A stretch of 64,000 nt of DNA from Clavulina sp. PMI_390 (taxonomy: Eukaryota > Basidiomycota > Agaricomycetes > Cantharellales > Hydnaceae), in contig WIDE01000008.1 of NCBI GenBank assembly GCA_015039315.1, positions 548,721 through 612,720 on the forward strand, in the 5' to 3' direction. Positions 1 through 11,524 of the stretch are shown in pieces. The notes under the pieces were generated by a model. The model saw only the letters and a list, made by a program, of their open reading frames with translations, was not told the DNA's origin and searched no databases. Position 1 is the first letter of the stretch. Every line of letters starts with the position of its first letter. Both the position numbers and the translations under genes were made by a program.

Positions 1-2361
1 CCTGGACTCGTAGAACCTACGGAAACGCTCTTGATCGATAACTTTGATTCATTCACTTGGAATCTCTACCAATATCTCTGCATTCTGGGGGCTAATGTCC
101 GAGTAGTCCGAAACGACGCACTCACTCCAGAAGATTTTCCCAAGCTGAACATCAAGAACCTCATCATCTCCCCCGGCCCTGGCCATCCAAAAACCGACTC
201 TGGTATCTCAAATGACGCTATCAAGTACTTTGCGGGCAAGCTTCCGGTGTTAGGCGTTTGTATGGGTTTAGAGTGTGTCGTCGACGCTTATGGTGGCACG
301 ATCGCGTATGCCGGAGAGATCAAGCATGGAAAAACGAGCAAAGTGAGGCACGACGGTCGAGGGATATTCAAGGGTGTCCCTCAAGGTGTTGTATCCACTC
401 GGTATCACTCTCTGTCTGCAGACTCGAAGACTCTCCCCGAGGACCTCGCTATCACCGCCGTAACTCAAGAAAGCGGAGTTATCATGGGTGTCAGACATCG
501 CCAGTACACCATAGAGGCAGTCCAATATCACCCTGAAAGTATCATGTCCGATGGCGGCGACAGCATTCTCAAGAACTTCTTACTCCTCAAAGGAGGTACT
601 TGGGAGGAGAACCCGGAGTTCATGGGAACAACCGAGCCTGCAATTCTCGACGACACGAATTCAAAACCTCCTACAATTTTGGAGAAAATCTATGCTCAGC
701 GTATTAAGGATGTCGAGGTTGCGAAAGCGACCCCGGGGACGACCGAAGCTGATCTTAATACCCTGCTCTCTCTACACCTCGCGCCTCCATCCATTCCTCT
801 GATCCCTCGCCTCCGTGCCCGCTCACCAGCCTTGATGGCAGAAGTCAAGAGAGCATCACCCTCAAAGGGCGACATAGCCCTCGGGACTAATGCAGCTCAA
901 CAAGCCCTCACATATGGCCTTGCGGGAGCCTCAGTTATCTCCGTGCTTACGGAGCCCACCTGGTTCAAGGGCTCTCTGCTGGATATGAGGGTAGCGCGCC
1001 AGGCAGTCGACTCTCTTCCAAACCGACCCGCTATCCTCCGAAAAGATTTTATTCTTGACGAGTATCAAATCATGGAGGCCAGGCTGCATGGTGCAGATAC
1101 GGTGCTTTTGATCGTCGCAATGCTCCCTCCAGAACGACTCCAGGCGCTCTATAGCTTCTCCCTTTCGCTAGGGATGGAGCCGCTCGTAGAGGTTAATAAT
1201 GCCACAGAGATGGAGCGCGCCATTGAACTTGGCGCAAAGGTTATTGGCGTAAACAACCGGAACCTTCACGACTTCCAAGTCGATATGGGCACCACATCAC
1301 GGTTGGCGACGATGTGTGCGGAGCACGATATCACTCTTTGTGCCCTTAGTGGTATTACGGGCCCTGAAGATGTGCGAGGATATGTAAAGGAAGGCGTTGG
1401 TGCCGTCCTTGTGGGTGAGGCTCTGATGCGTGCATCCGATCCCGCAGCCTTCATCAGGCATCTCCTTGATATCCCTCCAGCCGCCAATGTCTCTCCCGCC
1501 CCCAAATCTACCCTGGTGAAGATCTGTGGTATTCGATCGAAGGAGCACGCCAAGGTTGCCATCGAGTCAGGTGCGGACTTTATAGGATTGGTCTTCGCAC
1601 CCCAATCCAAGCGATTTGTCGATGTCGCCACCGCTGCCGAGATCGTGCAGTATGTTCGTATCGGAGGCCAGCCTTTGGCTATTCCTCCGTCGTCGAGTGC
1701 TGGCAACCTTCCTTGGTTCGCGAACTCTGCTACGCGCCTCGAGCAAAGCTTGAAGGCAACAAAGCGGCCGCTCCTTGTTGGAGTGTTCCAGGGTCAATCG
1801 CTTGAGGAGATTCAACATATTGTCGCAGCCGTGCAGCTCGATTTGGTTCAGCTCCACGGCGTCGAGCCTGCCCACTGGGCAAAACACATCCCTGTCCCAA
1901 TCATCCGCGCCTTCCATCTCCCCGCGCAATCTGAAGCGAATGGGTCCGCAGCCGTGGGCCAGAAGCCCTCGCTTGACGCAGGCTTGCGGGAGATCACCCG
2001 TCCGGGGTACAATGAATTCATTCTTCTCGATGCCGTGCGTCCTGGGGCAACTCTCTCCGGCGGCGCGGGCGTTGCTGTGGACTGGGCGATGGCACGCACG
2101 ATCGTTGATGGCGGAGAAGTCCCGTCCAGCAGCTCCTCGGTCCCACCTCTCCCCCTTCCTGTCATCCTCGCTGGTGGCCTGACCCCAGAGAACGTCGCGG
2201 AAGCCGTAGCGACCGTGCGCCCCTGGGCTGTGGATGTCAGTGGTGGAGTGGAGACTGACAAGGTCAAGGATCCGGCGAAGATTAGGGCATTCATTGCTGC
2301 TGTGAAGGGCGCACCCTCATCGCACCCCAATAGCGCCGATTTCAGCTCAGTGATGCAGTAG
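1..2361 (+). CDS. TRP1: Tryptophan biosynthesis trifunctional protein (GATase / IGPS / PRAI), 5'-truncated
   Basis: The window opens inside this gene; the frame is open from base 1 (786 codons visible), so the true start lies upstream. Three enzyme domains follow in order. First is a class I glutamine amidotransferase that supplies ammonia to anthranilate synthase, with the nucleophile Cys in GVCMG at nt 259 and the His/Glu of HPES near nt 530. Next is indole-3-glycerol-phosphate synthase from about nt 670, with the substrate-binding AEVKRASPSKG motif near nt 838. Last is phosphoribosylanthranilate isomerase from about nt 1513, beginning VKICGI and ending with DVSGGVE near nt 2235. This order is the usual fungal TRP1/trpC fusion; the protein is cytosolic and acts with the separate anthranilate synthase large subunit. 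The visible part has no intron. The PRAI domain carries a Ser/Pro-rich insertion near nt 1680-1760, common in fungi. Confidence 0.97.
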   Translation, partial: PGLVEPTETLLIDNFDSFTWNLYQYLCILGANVRVVRNDALTPEDFPKLNIKNLIISPGPGHPKTDSGISNDAIKYFAGKLPVLGVCMGLECVVDAYGGTIAYAGEIKHGKTSKVRHDGRGIFKGVPQGVVSTRYHSLSADSKTLPEDLAITAVTQESGVIMGVRHRQYTIEAVQYHPESIMSDGGDSILKNFLLLKGGTWEENPEFMGTTEPAILDDTNSKPPTILEKIYAQRIKDVEVAKATPGTTEADLNTLLSLHLAPPSIPLIPRLRARSPALMAEVKRASPSKGDIALGTNAAQQALTYGLAGASVISVLTEPTWFKGSLLDMRVARQAVDSLPNRPAILRKDFILDEYQIMEARLHGADTVLLIVAMLPPERLQALYSFSLSLGMEPLVEVNNATEMERAIELGAKVIGVNNRNLHDFQVDMGTTSRLATMCAEHDITLCALSGITGPEDVRGYVKEGVGAVLVGEALMRASDPAAFIRHLLDIPPAANVSPAPKSTLVKICGIRSKEHAKVAIESGADFIGLVFAPQSKRFVDVATAAEIVQYVRIGGQPLAIPPSSSAGNLPWFANSATRLEQSLKATKRPLLVGVFQGQSLEEIQHIVAAVQLDLVQLHGVEPAHWAKHIPVPIIRAFHLPAQSEANGSAAVGQKPSLDAGLREITRPGYNEFILLDAVRPGATLSGGAGVAVDWAMARTIVDGGEVPSSSSSVPPLPLPVILAGGLTPENVAEAVATVRPWAVDVSGGVETDKVKDPAKIRAFIAAVKGAPSSHPNSADFSSVMQ

Positions 2362-2553
2362 TCCTATTCGGTAGATAGAATATTGTTCATTTGTTCATTC
2401 ACTGCCCTTTGCGGGGAAGATTCAAAGATCTGTTCATGTAATCCCAAAATGTACATCGAGTTGCTAGAGGCACAATTTTGCGGCCGTGAAAACATCATCA
2501 ATCGGGAACCAAATGTATGAGAAACAAATGTACATCTAGCAAATTGAACGGTA

Positions 2554-4206
2554 TCAAGCACTTGCGGCCAGCTCTTTGGCTCGCTTCTTTGCCTTTTTCT
2601 CCTCCTTTCGTTTTCTCTTCGCTGCATCATCATCGTCCTCATCCACAGTGGGGCTGGCGTCATCGGATTTGCTCCGTTTCTTCTTTTTGGAAGGAGGCTG
2701 GGCGGTAATATCATCACGGGGCTGCGATTCAGCCTCCTCCACAGGACGGGAAGGTTCCTCAGAGGAGTCGGTAGAGGAAGCTGCCGCTGCCTTTTTAGAC
2801 TTCTTGTCTTTCTTCTTAGATTTGCTGGCATCATCGGAAGAAGGATCAGTAGGCTCCTTGGGGCGTTTCTCTTTTTTCTTCTTATCCTTCGTGGACAATA
2901 GCGGCGAGGATTCTTCGGGGGTGGAAGACGTAGAGGCAGTGGCATTTTGATCGGTGGATGAGGCTGGGGCAAATGAAGGGGTAGATGATGATGATGGTTC
3001 GGAGCTAGTAGATGATGATTTGGCGAACGACGGTGCAGTGAAGGATGGAGCTGGGGAAGTGAGGCCAGGACGCCTGGCACCTAGCCCAAACCTGGGTCGT
3101 TCATCCTCTTCCGCAGGAAGATCGACGTCTACACGCTCCTGTTCAGCAGCTAGCGAGTTTCCACCAGTCGCCTCCTCATTGGGTTCGCCATCGGCCATCC
3201 AGCTATGCTTGCTCTTCATCTTCGCCATTTTTTCCTTGAAGTAATCTGACATAGACTTTGTGGAGGTCGTGATTTTCGAATCAGCCTCTGGGTCGATTGG
3301 TGTCAGAGTGCCAGACCCATTAGCAGGGGTGGCAGGAGCAGAGGGAGTTGCAGAGGTAGAAGCTACCCCTAGGACTTCGGCGAGCTCTGCGGCCGATTTG
3401 GATGAGATCTTCTTGGCGTTGAGGAGACGTGCTCGGTGGTGCCTGGATTTGGACCGAGGGTTAATAGAGGAAGAGAGCATGGATTGCGTGAGTGGTAGCG
3501 TATGGCAGAAGGACTTACGCAAATCGTCGAGGTTGCGGAGGTGGTGCAACAGGAACTGTCTCCAGTGTTGCTGGGACGGGGGTGGCTGACGACGAGGAAG
3601 GCTCGCTGCTTTGACCCTCTTCAAACTGAGAACGTTTCCGCTTCTTATCTTTTTTGTCTTTCTTCGTTGAAGATGAAGATGGTGCCTCATCGGATTTGGC
3701 ATCAGACGATGGCGTGGACTCGGAGGCTGGCAGGATGGGAGCAGCGGCAGCTTCGGTTGTGGATGAAGAAGGGGCGACAAAACCAAGCGCGCTGACAACA
3801 CCCTCTTTCACTTCTGAGGTAGCCCCAGTGTTTAGCCTGGCAAGCATCCTCTCAAAGTCATTCTGCTGCTTCCATGCAACACCATCTGGATCGTTGGGGT
3901 TGCGCCCAGCACCGATGCCTAACTGATCGAGTTTCTGTGCGACAGTGATGTTGGTGGTACGGCCGTCTTGGGCGATACCGAGACCCAATGAAGGGTTCCA
4001 GCCAAGCTTTGCAAGGTATGTATGCCCGAATTTCGCAGCATCTAGGAAGAGTGTGATCAGCGAGTTGGGGAGACAGGAAACCACGAATCGAACTCGGTAA
4101 AACTGGTTTTGACGATGGTAAGTATTGAATACTTACTCTCGCTCCAAGCAAGGTTACGAGGGTCGTTTGGTATCCTCTGCTTCACTCTTTTCCCCGCAAG
4201 CCCCAT
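2554..4206 (-). CDS. PXR1: PINX1/PXR1-like G-patch nucleolar protein
   Basis: Three exons: 4206-4137, 4041-3519 and 3442-2554, giving 493 aa. The start at 4206 reads MGLAGKRVKQRI, the usual N-terminus of the family; a G-patch follows with FGHTYLAKLGWNPSLGLG, and the second exon junction restores the conserved HRARLLNAKKISSKS. The C-terminal third is low-complexity Ser/Pro then Lys/Glu/Asp (KKE/D-like tail), as in yeast Pxr1. Known family role: the G-patch stimulates the DEAH helicase Prp43 in rRNA and snoRNA maturation, and PinX1 also inhibits telomerase. Nucleolar location is inferred from the basic tail. It converges on TRP1, with under 200 nt between the stop codons. Function of this copy is by homology only. 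Confidence 0.9.
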
Positions 4207-4498
4207 GATTTTCTACCTCAAAAGATTCGATAAGGCAAGAGATCTATGTGGGCCAGTCGGTGTGACCAAAAGCTTTGATACAGAAAGGATGCGATGAGAC
4301 AGCTGAAAGGATGGAAAGCGGAACGACGAGTTGAGGGCCAGAAAAAATGTGCCGTGTGGCGAACCAATTCAGTTAGTGTGTGACTATGGTCACAGCCAGT
4401 CGAGCTCCGTCACACCCCGAACCTCGGTGGTGGTCGACTCAAGAAAGGCACGTGAGACGCGTTTTTATCTTAGATAACTATGTATAAGGGCATAGAAT
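4207..4498. promoter_or_regulatory. Divergent intergenic promoter (PXR1-like / unknown gene)
   Basis: Shared upstream region of a minus-strand and a plus-strand gene. It holds a TATA-like GTATAAGG near nt 4483 oriented for the plus-strand gene. No ORF of substance was seen. Confidence 0.5.
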
Positions 4499-4654
4499 AT
4501 GTCTATATCCCGGCTGATCGAAGTAAACAGCACCTCTGACTCTCCCGCTTCTCTTCCAACAGGACTGAGCCCATCCCCGCAATTGTCTATCCCCTACATC
4601 CCTCCTTTACGCCACCTTATTCTACCCACAACCCTTGCTCCTCGGATTCTTTTC

Positions 4655-5557
4655 ATGCTTGCCACTTCAAGTAAAGTCAAGCTCGAAGATATCGATGTCG
4701 ATATGTCAGCGGCCTTCTCCCAAGAGCATGGCGATGCATCGAGTGACGCAGATCCTGACGCCGAAGCAGCACCACTCAATCTCCTCATCCATGCAGCCAA
4801 AGGGATAATGCATCCAACTGTCATTTGGCATGACCTTGATACTCTCATTCAAATTGTTGCCCAAGTGGAACACTATCGACAACAAGCACTCCTCTCTGCA
4901 GCTCTTGTCCTCGAGGATGCCGCTCAGGTAGAATCAGGCTCCAAGAAATCACCAAATTATACCAAGCTCGACGGGCTGTTGAAAAAGGACAAAGATCTCG
5001 TAAATATACGAACTCAGTGTCTTCACCTTATTTCACGCATCCAAACGACAGTAAGTAGTTTCACAGCCTATTTCGTTGTTCCTAATCCAAGTGGCAATTG
5101 CTTACGCGCATCTCCCCCGCATTAGGCGGTAACTCACCTCCTTCGTGAGAAAGAAGAAGAATTCCTTGACGAGATCCTGAACGTTTACTTCCCAATACTG
5201 TCGCCAGACATTCACGACAGTACCCAACTAGTACTTCCACCGCCCGATTCTCCAAATCCCCTCTCGCTCCTCCAATCCTCACTTTCACCCGGAGAACTTC
5301 ATGTCCTCCAAGACGACAGTGCGCAAGCAAGGGATCTCGTTGATGAAATCCGAGAATGGCGTTCAGCGCGCACGACGACACGACCAGCTTTCTATGGAGG
5401 AAAGCGCGTCTCTTTATCTATGCCATCAGCAGACGCCTTTGATAAGGCGTTCCCTGCGGATCTTGGCTGGATCAGCGCACTCGACGACTGGTTCAGGGTT
5501 GCGCAGGCGTGGATAGACCGTTTAACCAAATACTCGTACGAGCTCTCTGAACAATAG
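4655..5557 (+). CDS. Conserved-looking protein of unknown function
   Basis: Two exons (to 5050, then 5126-5557) with a clean GTAAGT...TTAG intron joining ACGACA to GCGGTA in frame. I do not recognise the family. From the chosen start (MLATSSKVKLED) the protein is 275 aa; the frame is open back to an ATG at 4499 (327 aa), but a TATA-like GTATAAGG lies only about 16 nt before that ATG, so transcripts would probably start inside the longer form. The protein is acidic and mostly helical, with no signal peptide or membrane segment. A helical stretch around LLREKEEEFLDEILNVYFP could mediate assembly with a partner. It may belong to a lineage-specific complex subunit family; no function is assigned. 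Confidence 0.7.
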
Positions 5558-7249
5558 CATCCAACAAGAGCAGCAGCCGCGAATATATATCCAGTTCCTC
5601 GTGCACCGCTCCACCCATATGTCCCCCGTTTCGTCCATTCTCGCTATTCCCCCCCTCTATGGTCCTCCGCACGACACAAGGATCCTCATTCCATCCAATT
5701 GGCGGTGTAGGCTGCTTCCGTTGTAATGGGGTAGCCGGCCGCCGTGTCTAATCCCAAGTTTGTCATCGTCGTGTCCCGAAATTCTTGGCTTGGCCCTTCC
5801 TGACTGGTGCGGTCCTCCCTAACAAGGGAAAGCATGACAATTCGTGGGGTAGATCGCTCCGCCTAATTCCCCGGTGTTTGGGATGCCCCCAGCGCTCATT
5901 CCGTCTATCCAACCTGTCAATGTCAACGGATCACGGAATGCCAACGCACCCTTTCCTTGAATGGCGTGCTTTGGGAGGGCCAAGACCTCTTCTCTATGTC
6001 TCTTATCTGTGGTATCTTGATTCATCATGTGCCTAGAGTCCTGATGGTGATATATAAGGAGGACCAGCCCTGTGGGACCAACTCATCATAGCTGTTTGCT
6101 CTATTCTCACCACCTTGCCTTCGACTATTCACAGGTCTTGGATGTCGAGGTGGCTGATATTGCGAGAGACACCAGTTCGTTTTTGGAGCGACACGAAGAG
6201 ACTTGCTGACCCCACCGGTCCCGTCAACGAGCGCTTGATTCATACCACCGCTGCACCGTACCCCAAGTGGAGGAATTGCGACATTCATTCACCGGGTGCA
6301 CAATCCAAGAGAAGTGGATTGTAGAGAGCAGAATTTCATCGGTCTGCATGGTGCAGCGGTGGAGGTGGAGGGCCTCCACCCATCATATCCAATGGGGTTC
6401 AGGTGGGACGCCAGGCTCAATGTGGAGGAGGATGATCGGCAGTTAGACGGACTTGAGTAGGACAGCGAACGTGGTTAGTTTGTGGATGTCCGTGGTAGCC
6501 CTTTCACCATCGGAAGCTTCCATGCCACAGTGATTTGGCGTGTTGGGGAGAATTGAGTACATACAGCATCCGGTTCAGGCCTTGAATTCGTACCTACGGT
6601 GTTGTGCGGAGTACCGGGGGATACACGGGAACACGTGTGGCCCAAATATTAATAGAACAGAACAAGCGAGAAAAAGAAAATTCCGGGTCGTGTCATGTGG
6701 TATAGTGGTGATCGATGACAGGGAGCGGGGCTGCGGTTATAGTAGTTTTGTTCAAGTTAGCGCAATTAATATTGGCGAGAATAATCCGCGATGAAACGTC
6801 AGAAGACTTGGCTTGGTCTATAGTTTCCGCTCGACTCTTGGGTTATTTTATTGCTACCAACGAAGCTTACTTTGTCTCCTTGGCTTTATCCCTATTGAGA
6901 TTGTTACGAGAACGCGAATGACGAAGGCGCGGATCTGAATCGCGGATGTGTCCGGCGGAGGGCTTCCGATCGGAGCTCGGCATCGTACCGGCACCGTGAA
7001 CATGTGGAGGAGCAGAATTGAACAAGGGGAACGGTGGGAAGTGGCTCAAGTGGAGGGGCCCCATTCAAAATAGCATTGGGTCCGCCCAGGGTTTATACAC
7101 ACGCGCGCACCTAGGCCACTACCTGCTCGAAGAAGAAAGGAAGTGTGCGGAGGCGTGACATTTTGAGGGGTGGACCCTCTCTTTCTGTTCTTGCCCACCA
7201 GCGGTCTCTTCCTCTTCCACTTCCTCTTCTTTCCCTCCTGCCGCCAGCC
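5558..7249. other. Long intergenic region with no recognisable gene
   Basis: Only short overlapping ORFs on both strands, none with splice-consistent extension or family motifs. A TATATAAGG element lies near nt 6050. A strong pyrimidine tract (about 7180-7245) sits just before the transporter ATG, a typical fungal core-promoter CT-box. No terminal repeats or transposase remnants were seen. Confidence 0.6.
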
Positions 7250-10200
7250 ATGTCCTCCTCTATCATCGATCCGAATAGAAAAAAGCTCCCAGACGAGGAG
7301 GACGTTGTGTCCACTGCTGCCCCCTCATCTGTCTCGGAGGTTGCGGTCCACACCGAAGAGGTCGACCGTCGGAGCAGCATAGAAAAGATTGATTCGCCTC
7401 AATCACCTCGAGGCATGAACGATCCGACTACTGGAAGATCTGCAGAGAAGGACCGAGAGGAGGAGAATGCGGAAGAAGAAGCAGAGATTGCGGCGGACCA
7501 CGATGTCGGCAAGTACATTGTTGACGGACGCGATACTCGCTACATGGTGGGCTGGGATGGACCAGACGATCCTGCCAATCCCATGGTGCGTCTCTCTCGA
7601 ACATCCTTCGCTCGCGCGTCAGGCTCACATTGTGACCCTATCGTATCGGTCCACAGAACTGGTCGTCACTGTACCGCTGGTGGCTTACATTCTTCAGCGG
7701 TCTCATCACTCTAAACGCCTCGTTTTCATCTTCTGCACCTTCGGGGGTTATTGGGTCCATAGGCGACGATTTCGGATTTGGCTCCATCGTCGGCAACCTC
7801 TTGATCAGTGTCTTCATTGCTGGTTACTGCGTGTAAGAAGTTCTGCCTACTATTCAAGTGCTCCCATGGCTAATGATGAACTGCCTGTCTCGCCTGGATT
7901 GATTGCTGTTCCCGGCTTCATTCTGTGTGCGCAATCTACACAGGGGTCCGCTCCTCTGGGGCCCAGCTTCAGAATCGTTAGTACTCCCTCCTCCGCCGAG
8001 CTAGCGCCAATACAACATTTACTGACGGATATCTTCAGTTTTGGCCGAAGACCTATATTCATCTTCTCATTCTGGGTGTACGCGGTCTTCCAGCTCGCTT
8101 GTGCGGTGGCACCAAACACTGGCGCCCTCCTCGCATTCCGATTCTTGGGAGGATGTTTTGCCGCCAGCCCGTTGACTGTACGTGTCGACAGCACCACTTC
8201 ATTCTAAGCGACGATAGGCTGACCCCTTGATCTCACTTCATAAGAATGCTGGCGCCGTGTTGGCAGGTAAGCTTAACTGGGTCTTATTCTCCTCTCTCGA
8301 TGCATCTAAAGGGCTTCGGTTGATCTAACCTCGACGAACTTCGCCAATCACAGATATCTGGACCGCAAAGACTAGAGGGAAAGCAATGGCGCTCTTCACC
8401 GTACGTTGAGCATAATCTTCTTGTTTTGCTTCTTCCTCTCTCTGCTACGTTTCTTGCCCGAGCCTCCATCTCGCCTAGCACAAACTGCTCGGCGAATTGT
8501 CCCAAGTGGGGCGGAAGGGCCATATCGTATGACCCTACAAATTCCATGATTTTTTCCATCCCACTTCCGTCCACCCCTCAATTATCGACCATGACAGCTC
8601 GATTTTCGCGTCATCGCCGACCCTCGGATGCGCTGCGAGTTTGTTGTGTGCCTGTTCTTCGCAATTCAATTGAACACATCGTCTCGCGCACATAACCCGT
8701 GGCTGGAATTGATTTGCCACGTTGATCATCCTCCACATTCATTGCCTCGCTCTTCACACCTTTTGCTTGATTATTTTTGCTGATCGCTTCGATCTCATAC
8801 TGTTACCTGGTTCTGACTGTGTCGTCATTTCCTCAAAATTACTTATCTAGGTCGCACCATTTGCTGGGCCCGCCCTTGGGCCTATTGTCTCTGGCTTTAT
8901 TGACGTTTCAGGGACGAGCTGGCGGTATGTGTTTTCTCACTATCCCCTTTCACACAGTGAAGCAAAGACACTTTAGCTCATCGAATTGTCGTCCAACTTT
9001 CTTTTCTGTCTTGACCGCTCGGCCGCTTCAATACATGCTATGCCCGCCAACCTCCCTCTTTACTTGTGTACTGCGGGTTGGGTGAGCCAGGATTCTGTTC
9101 TGGGTCCTCTTTGGCTTTGCAGGAGCATGCGCCTTGGCTATCACCATTATCCTTCCCGAGACGTATGCCCCCATTTTGCTAAAGCAAAAGGCACAGCGCC
9201 TGCGCAAGAGTACCGGAGATGAACGGTGGTACGCCCCTGTGGAAGCGATCCACATACCCGCGCTGGAGCGTGCCAGTGGGATCTTGCTCCGACCCTGGAA
9301 GATTCTCTTCCTGGAGCCTATGCTACTCGCTATCACGATATACACTTCAGTGCGTCCCATTTCACTTCATTTCGGCTTTCTACTGCCACCCGGCTATTTT
9401 TTTCTTCGCTGGCTCACTCTTTGCTTTTTTGTTCATGGAATTGCAATGATTGGAATCTTGCCTCTCACCGGATAAACCCGTTTCCAGTTCATCTACGGCG
9501 TGCTGTATCTTTGCTTTGAAGCGTTCCCAATCATTTACGTAGATGGTCACAACTTCAACATTGGTGTTGATGGTTTGACCTTCCTCCCTCTCTTCATCGG
9601 TGGAGCTATTGGCTGTCTCATGGTGCGTCCAAACCATGATGAATATGGAGGATACACTATGCCTCTGACAGCTCTGTCACTGACTATCCCTATCCTTTAT
9701 CGACTCTAGGTGTTGTTCTACTATAATCCTCAGTATTCGAAGCTGGTAGATGAGTATAAACCCAACCCTGTCCCGCCAGAAGCCCGTCTGCCTATGGGAG
9801 TTGTGGGCTCCATTGCGTTTACAATTTCACTGTTCTGGATTGCCTGGTCGAGCTATCCCGGTGTGAACTACTGGGTCCCCATTATCGGGAGTCTACCATT
9901 GGGCGTCAGTATCACCTTGATCTTCGTAAGTGTCTATTTTCTTTTCTATCGCTCTCTGTGAACGTATACTAATCCACTTTTCCATCCCCTCACGCTCACG
10001 CGTCGTCACTGCGCTATTTACTCGCCCTAAAAACGACATAGCTCTGCCTCATCAACTACATTGTGGATGTCTACCTGCAAGTCGCGGCCTCTGCGCTCGC
10101 CGCCAACACCGTTGTGCGTTCCTCCTTCGGTGCAGGATTCCCCCTGTTCGCTCCTACGATGTACCACCGCCTCAATCCGCGCTGGGCAACTACGCTCCTT

Positions 10201-10317
10201 GGATTTATCGCCCTGCTCATGGTGCCCATCCCCGTGCTGTTCATCCGATACGGCCCGTATCTGCGGAGCAAGAGCCGCTTCTCGCCTACGGCAAAGAAAA
10301 CAGGTGTTGTTCTCTAA
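7250..10317 (+). CDS. MFS transporter, DHA1-like (drug/polyamine type)
   Basis: Eleven exons: 7250-7585, 7657-7832, 7944-7976, 8039-8177, 8246-8267, 8354-8400, 8851-8924, 9091-9349, 9488-9622, 9710-9925, 10042-10317; 570 aa with phase preserved throughout. An acidic cytosolic N-terminus of about 110 residues is followed by a membrane core with hydrophobic segments consistent with 12 helices. The diagnostic stretch is GPLLWGPASES then FGRRP (motif A region), built only by splicing a 33-nt exon to exon 4. NAGAVLADIW, encoded by a 22-nt exon, and the central cytosolic loop around ERWYAPVEA also match the fungal Flr1/Tpo-like DHA1 group. These are plasma-membrane proton antiporters exporting drugs or polyamines; the substrate here is unknown. 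The ATG lies just after a CT-rich tract. Its convergent neighbour is a Zn2Cys6 regulator, a pairing common in transporter loci but not proof of regulation. Confidence 0.93.
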
Positions 10318-11524
10318 AAAATCCCCCTCCATGCTTGCCCCCATGATCGCTTTGCTGTATCGTATCATTCGCATCATTCTGCCACGACGGGTCGCACGAA
10401 CATACGAAAAACCATATATGCCCCATCATTCTTCGCTCCACACAAGCGCGCAGGCGTTATTGCCACTAAGGCAAGAAGAGCCTATCATTTTCACCATCCA
10501 GTGTGTTGTACTTGGCCTCCATCAAGTCCGCATACCATATACCACCTTTTGCTTTCGCTTCCATTGTCATTTTACGATCACGATGCCGACTCCGGTCCAC
10601 GCCGTCTTCGCTTGCTCGCTTTTGGACCTCCCCGCTCAAAAATTCATTTCTTTACCAATTCGCACTATCATTATTCTCCCCCTACATCTACGTAGCTCCT
10701 CCCCCCTTCCCATGCCTTCGTCATTCAGGGTTCGTGCAATAGAGTTCAAACGTGCACGCTTGTTCTATGCTGCACATTATTTCCGCAATTGCGAAGCCCG
10801 GCCGTCATTCTTTGTAGGGAGAAGACGGCCGCCCCATCAACCAGTTCAATGGAGGATACCGGGAAATGGGACGCGGACATTGCCATCAACATGAAAGTGC
10901 TCACATCCAAGGGCTCGGACGGCCAATATTCTACGGAAGTAGAGCCAGCCAAGTTACTGGAGAGACCATAACGAAGTCTAAGGAGAGCGCAATACTAGTA
11001 CAATTCTAGGCTAGTTGTCATTACCGTAAACAGGACTTTACACATATGGATCTGATGATACGATATAGGGATATGGTAAGTGAGAGATAATCAGAAGTGG
11101 GGGAGAAAGGGAGAAGAGAGGTAACAAGTGCAGTAACAGGATGGAAACATAGAACCACGAGCAGTAGGGTAGTCCACATCAGATGTGGGCTGGTGTCAAC
11201 CACAGAACAGAGACAGAATGGAGAAAAAAGTCCGAGCGGGGCGAGGGACAAGATGGGAAGGAACGCAATCAATGCTCAGTCTTCGTTGCTGTCGCCTGGG
11301 TAAGTCGGAAGCAATGCCAGTTATTAACCTAGGTCAATACTATGCAACCGAGCAATGTGAAAAAATAAGCGTACCAATATAAGCCGGGTGCAGCATCACT
11401 TTGCGTCGTTCGGAGTAACGTAGATACGACCACATCTTATCTGGGGACGGTAATCTACCGACATCACAGATCGCGAATATTGGGTTAGGACATCTGAGCC
11501 GAGAAAACGGGCAAGAAATTATGC
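10318..11524. other. Convergent intergenic region
   Basis: Between the stops of the transporter (+) and the transcription factor (-). It contains only short ORFs without motifs. Both 3' UTRs must lie here; no other gene could be supported. Confidence 0.6.

Noticed and set aside
6690..6725. tRNA-like A-box (GTGGTATAGTGGTGAT)
   Set aside because: It resembles the D-loop of Asp/Gly tRNAs, but no B-box (GGTTCRANYCC) follows at the right distance and no acceptor stem can be paired.
10061..10894. 277-codon plus-strand ORF
   Set aside because: It overlaps the last transporter exon in another frame and continues into the 3' flank; composition and lack of motifs mark it as a shadow.
10852..10971. 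Short plus-strand ORF MEDTGKWDADIAINM
   Set aside because: Only 40 codons, no partner exons found; it may be chance or UTR.
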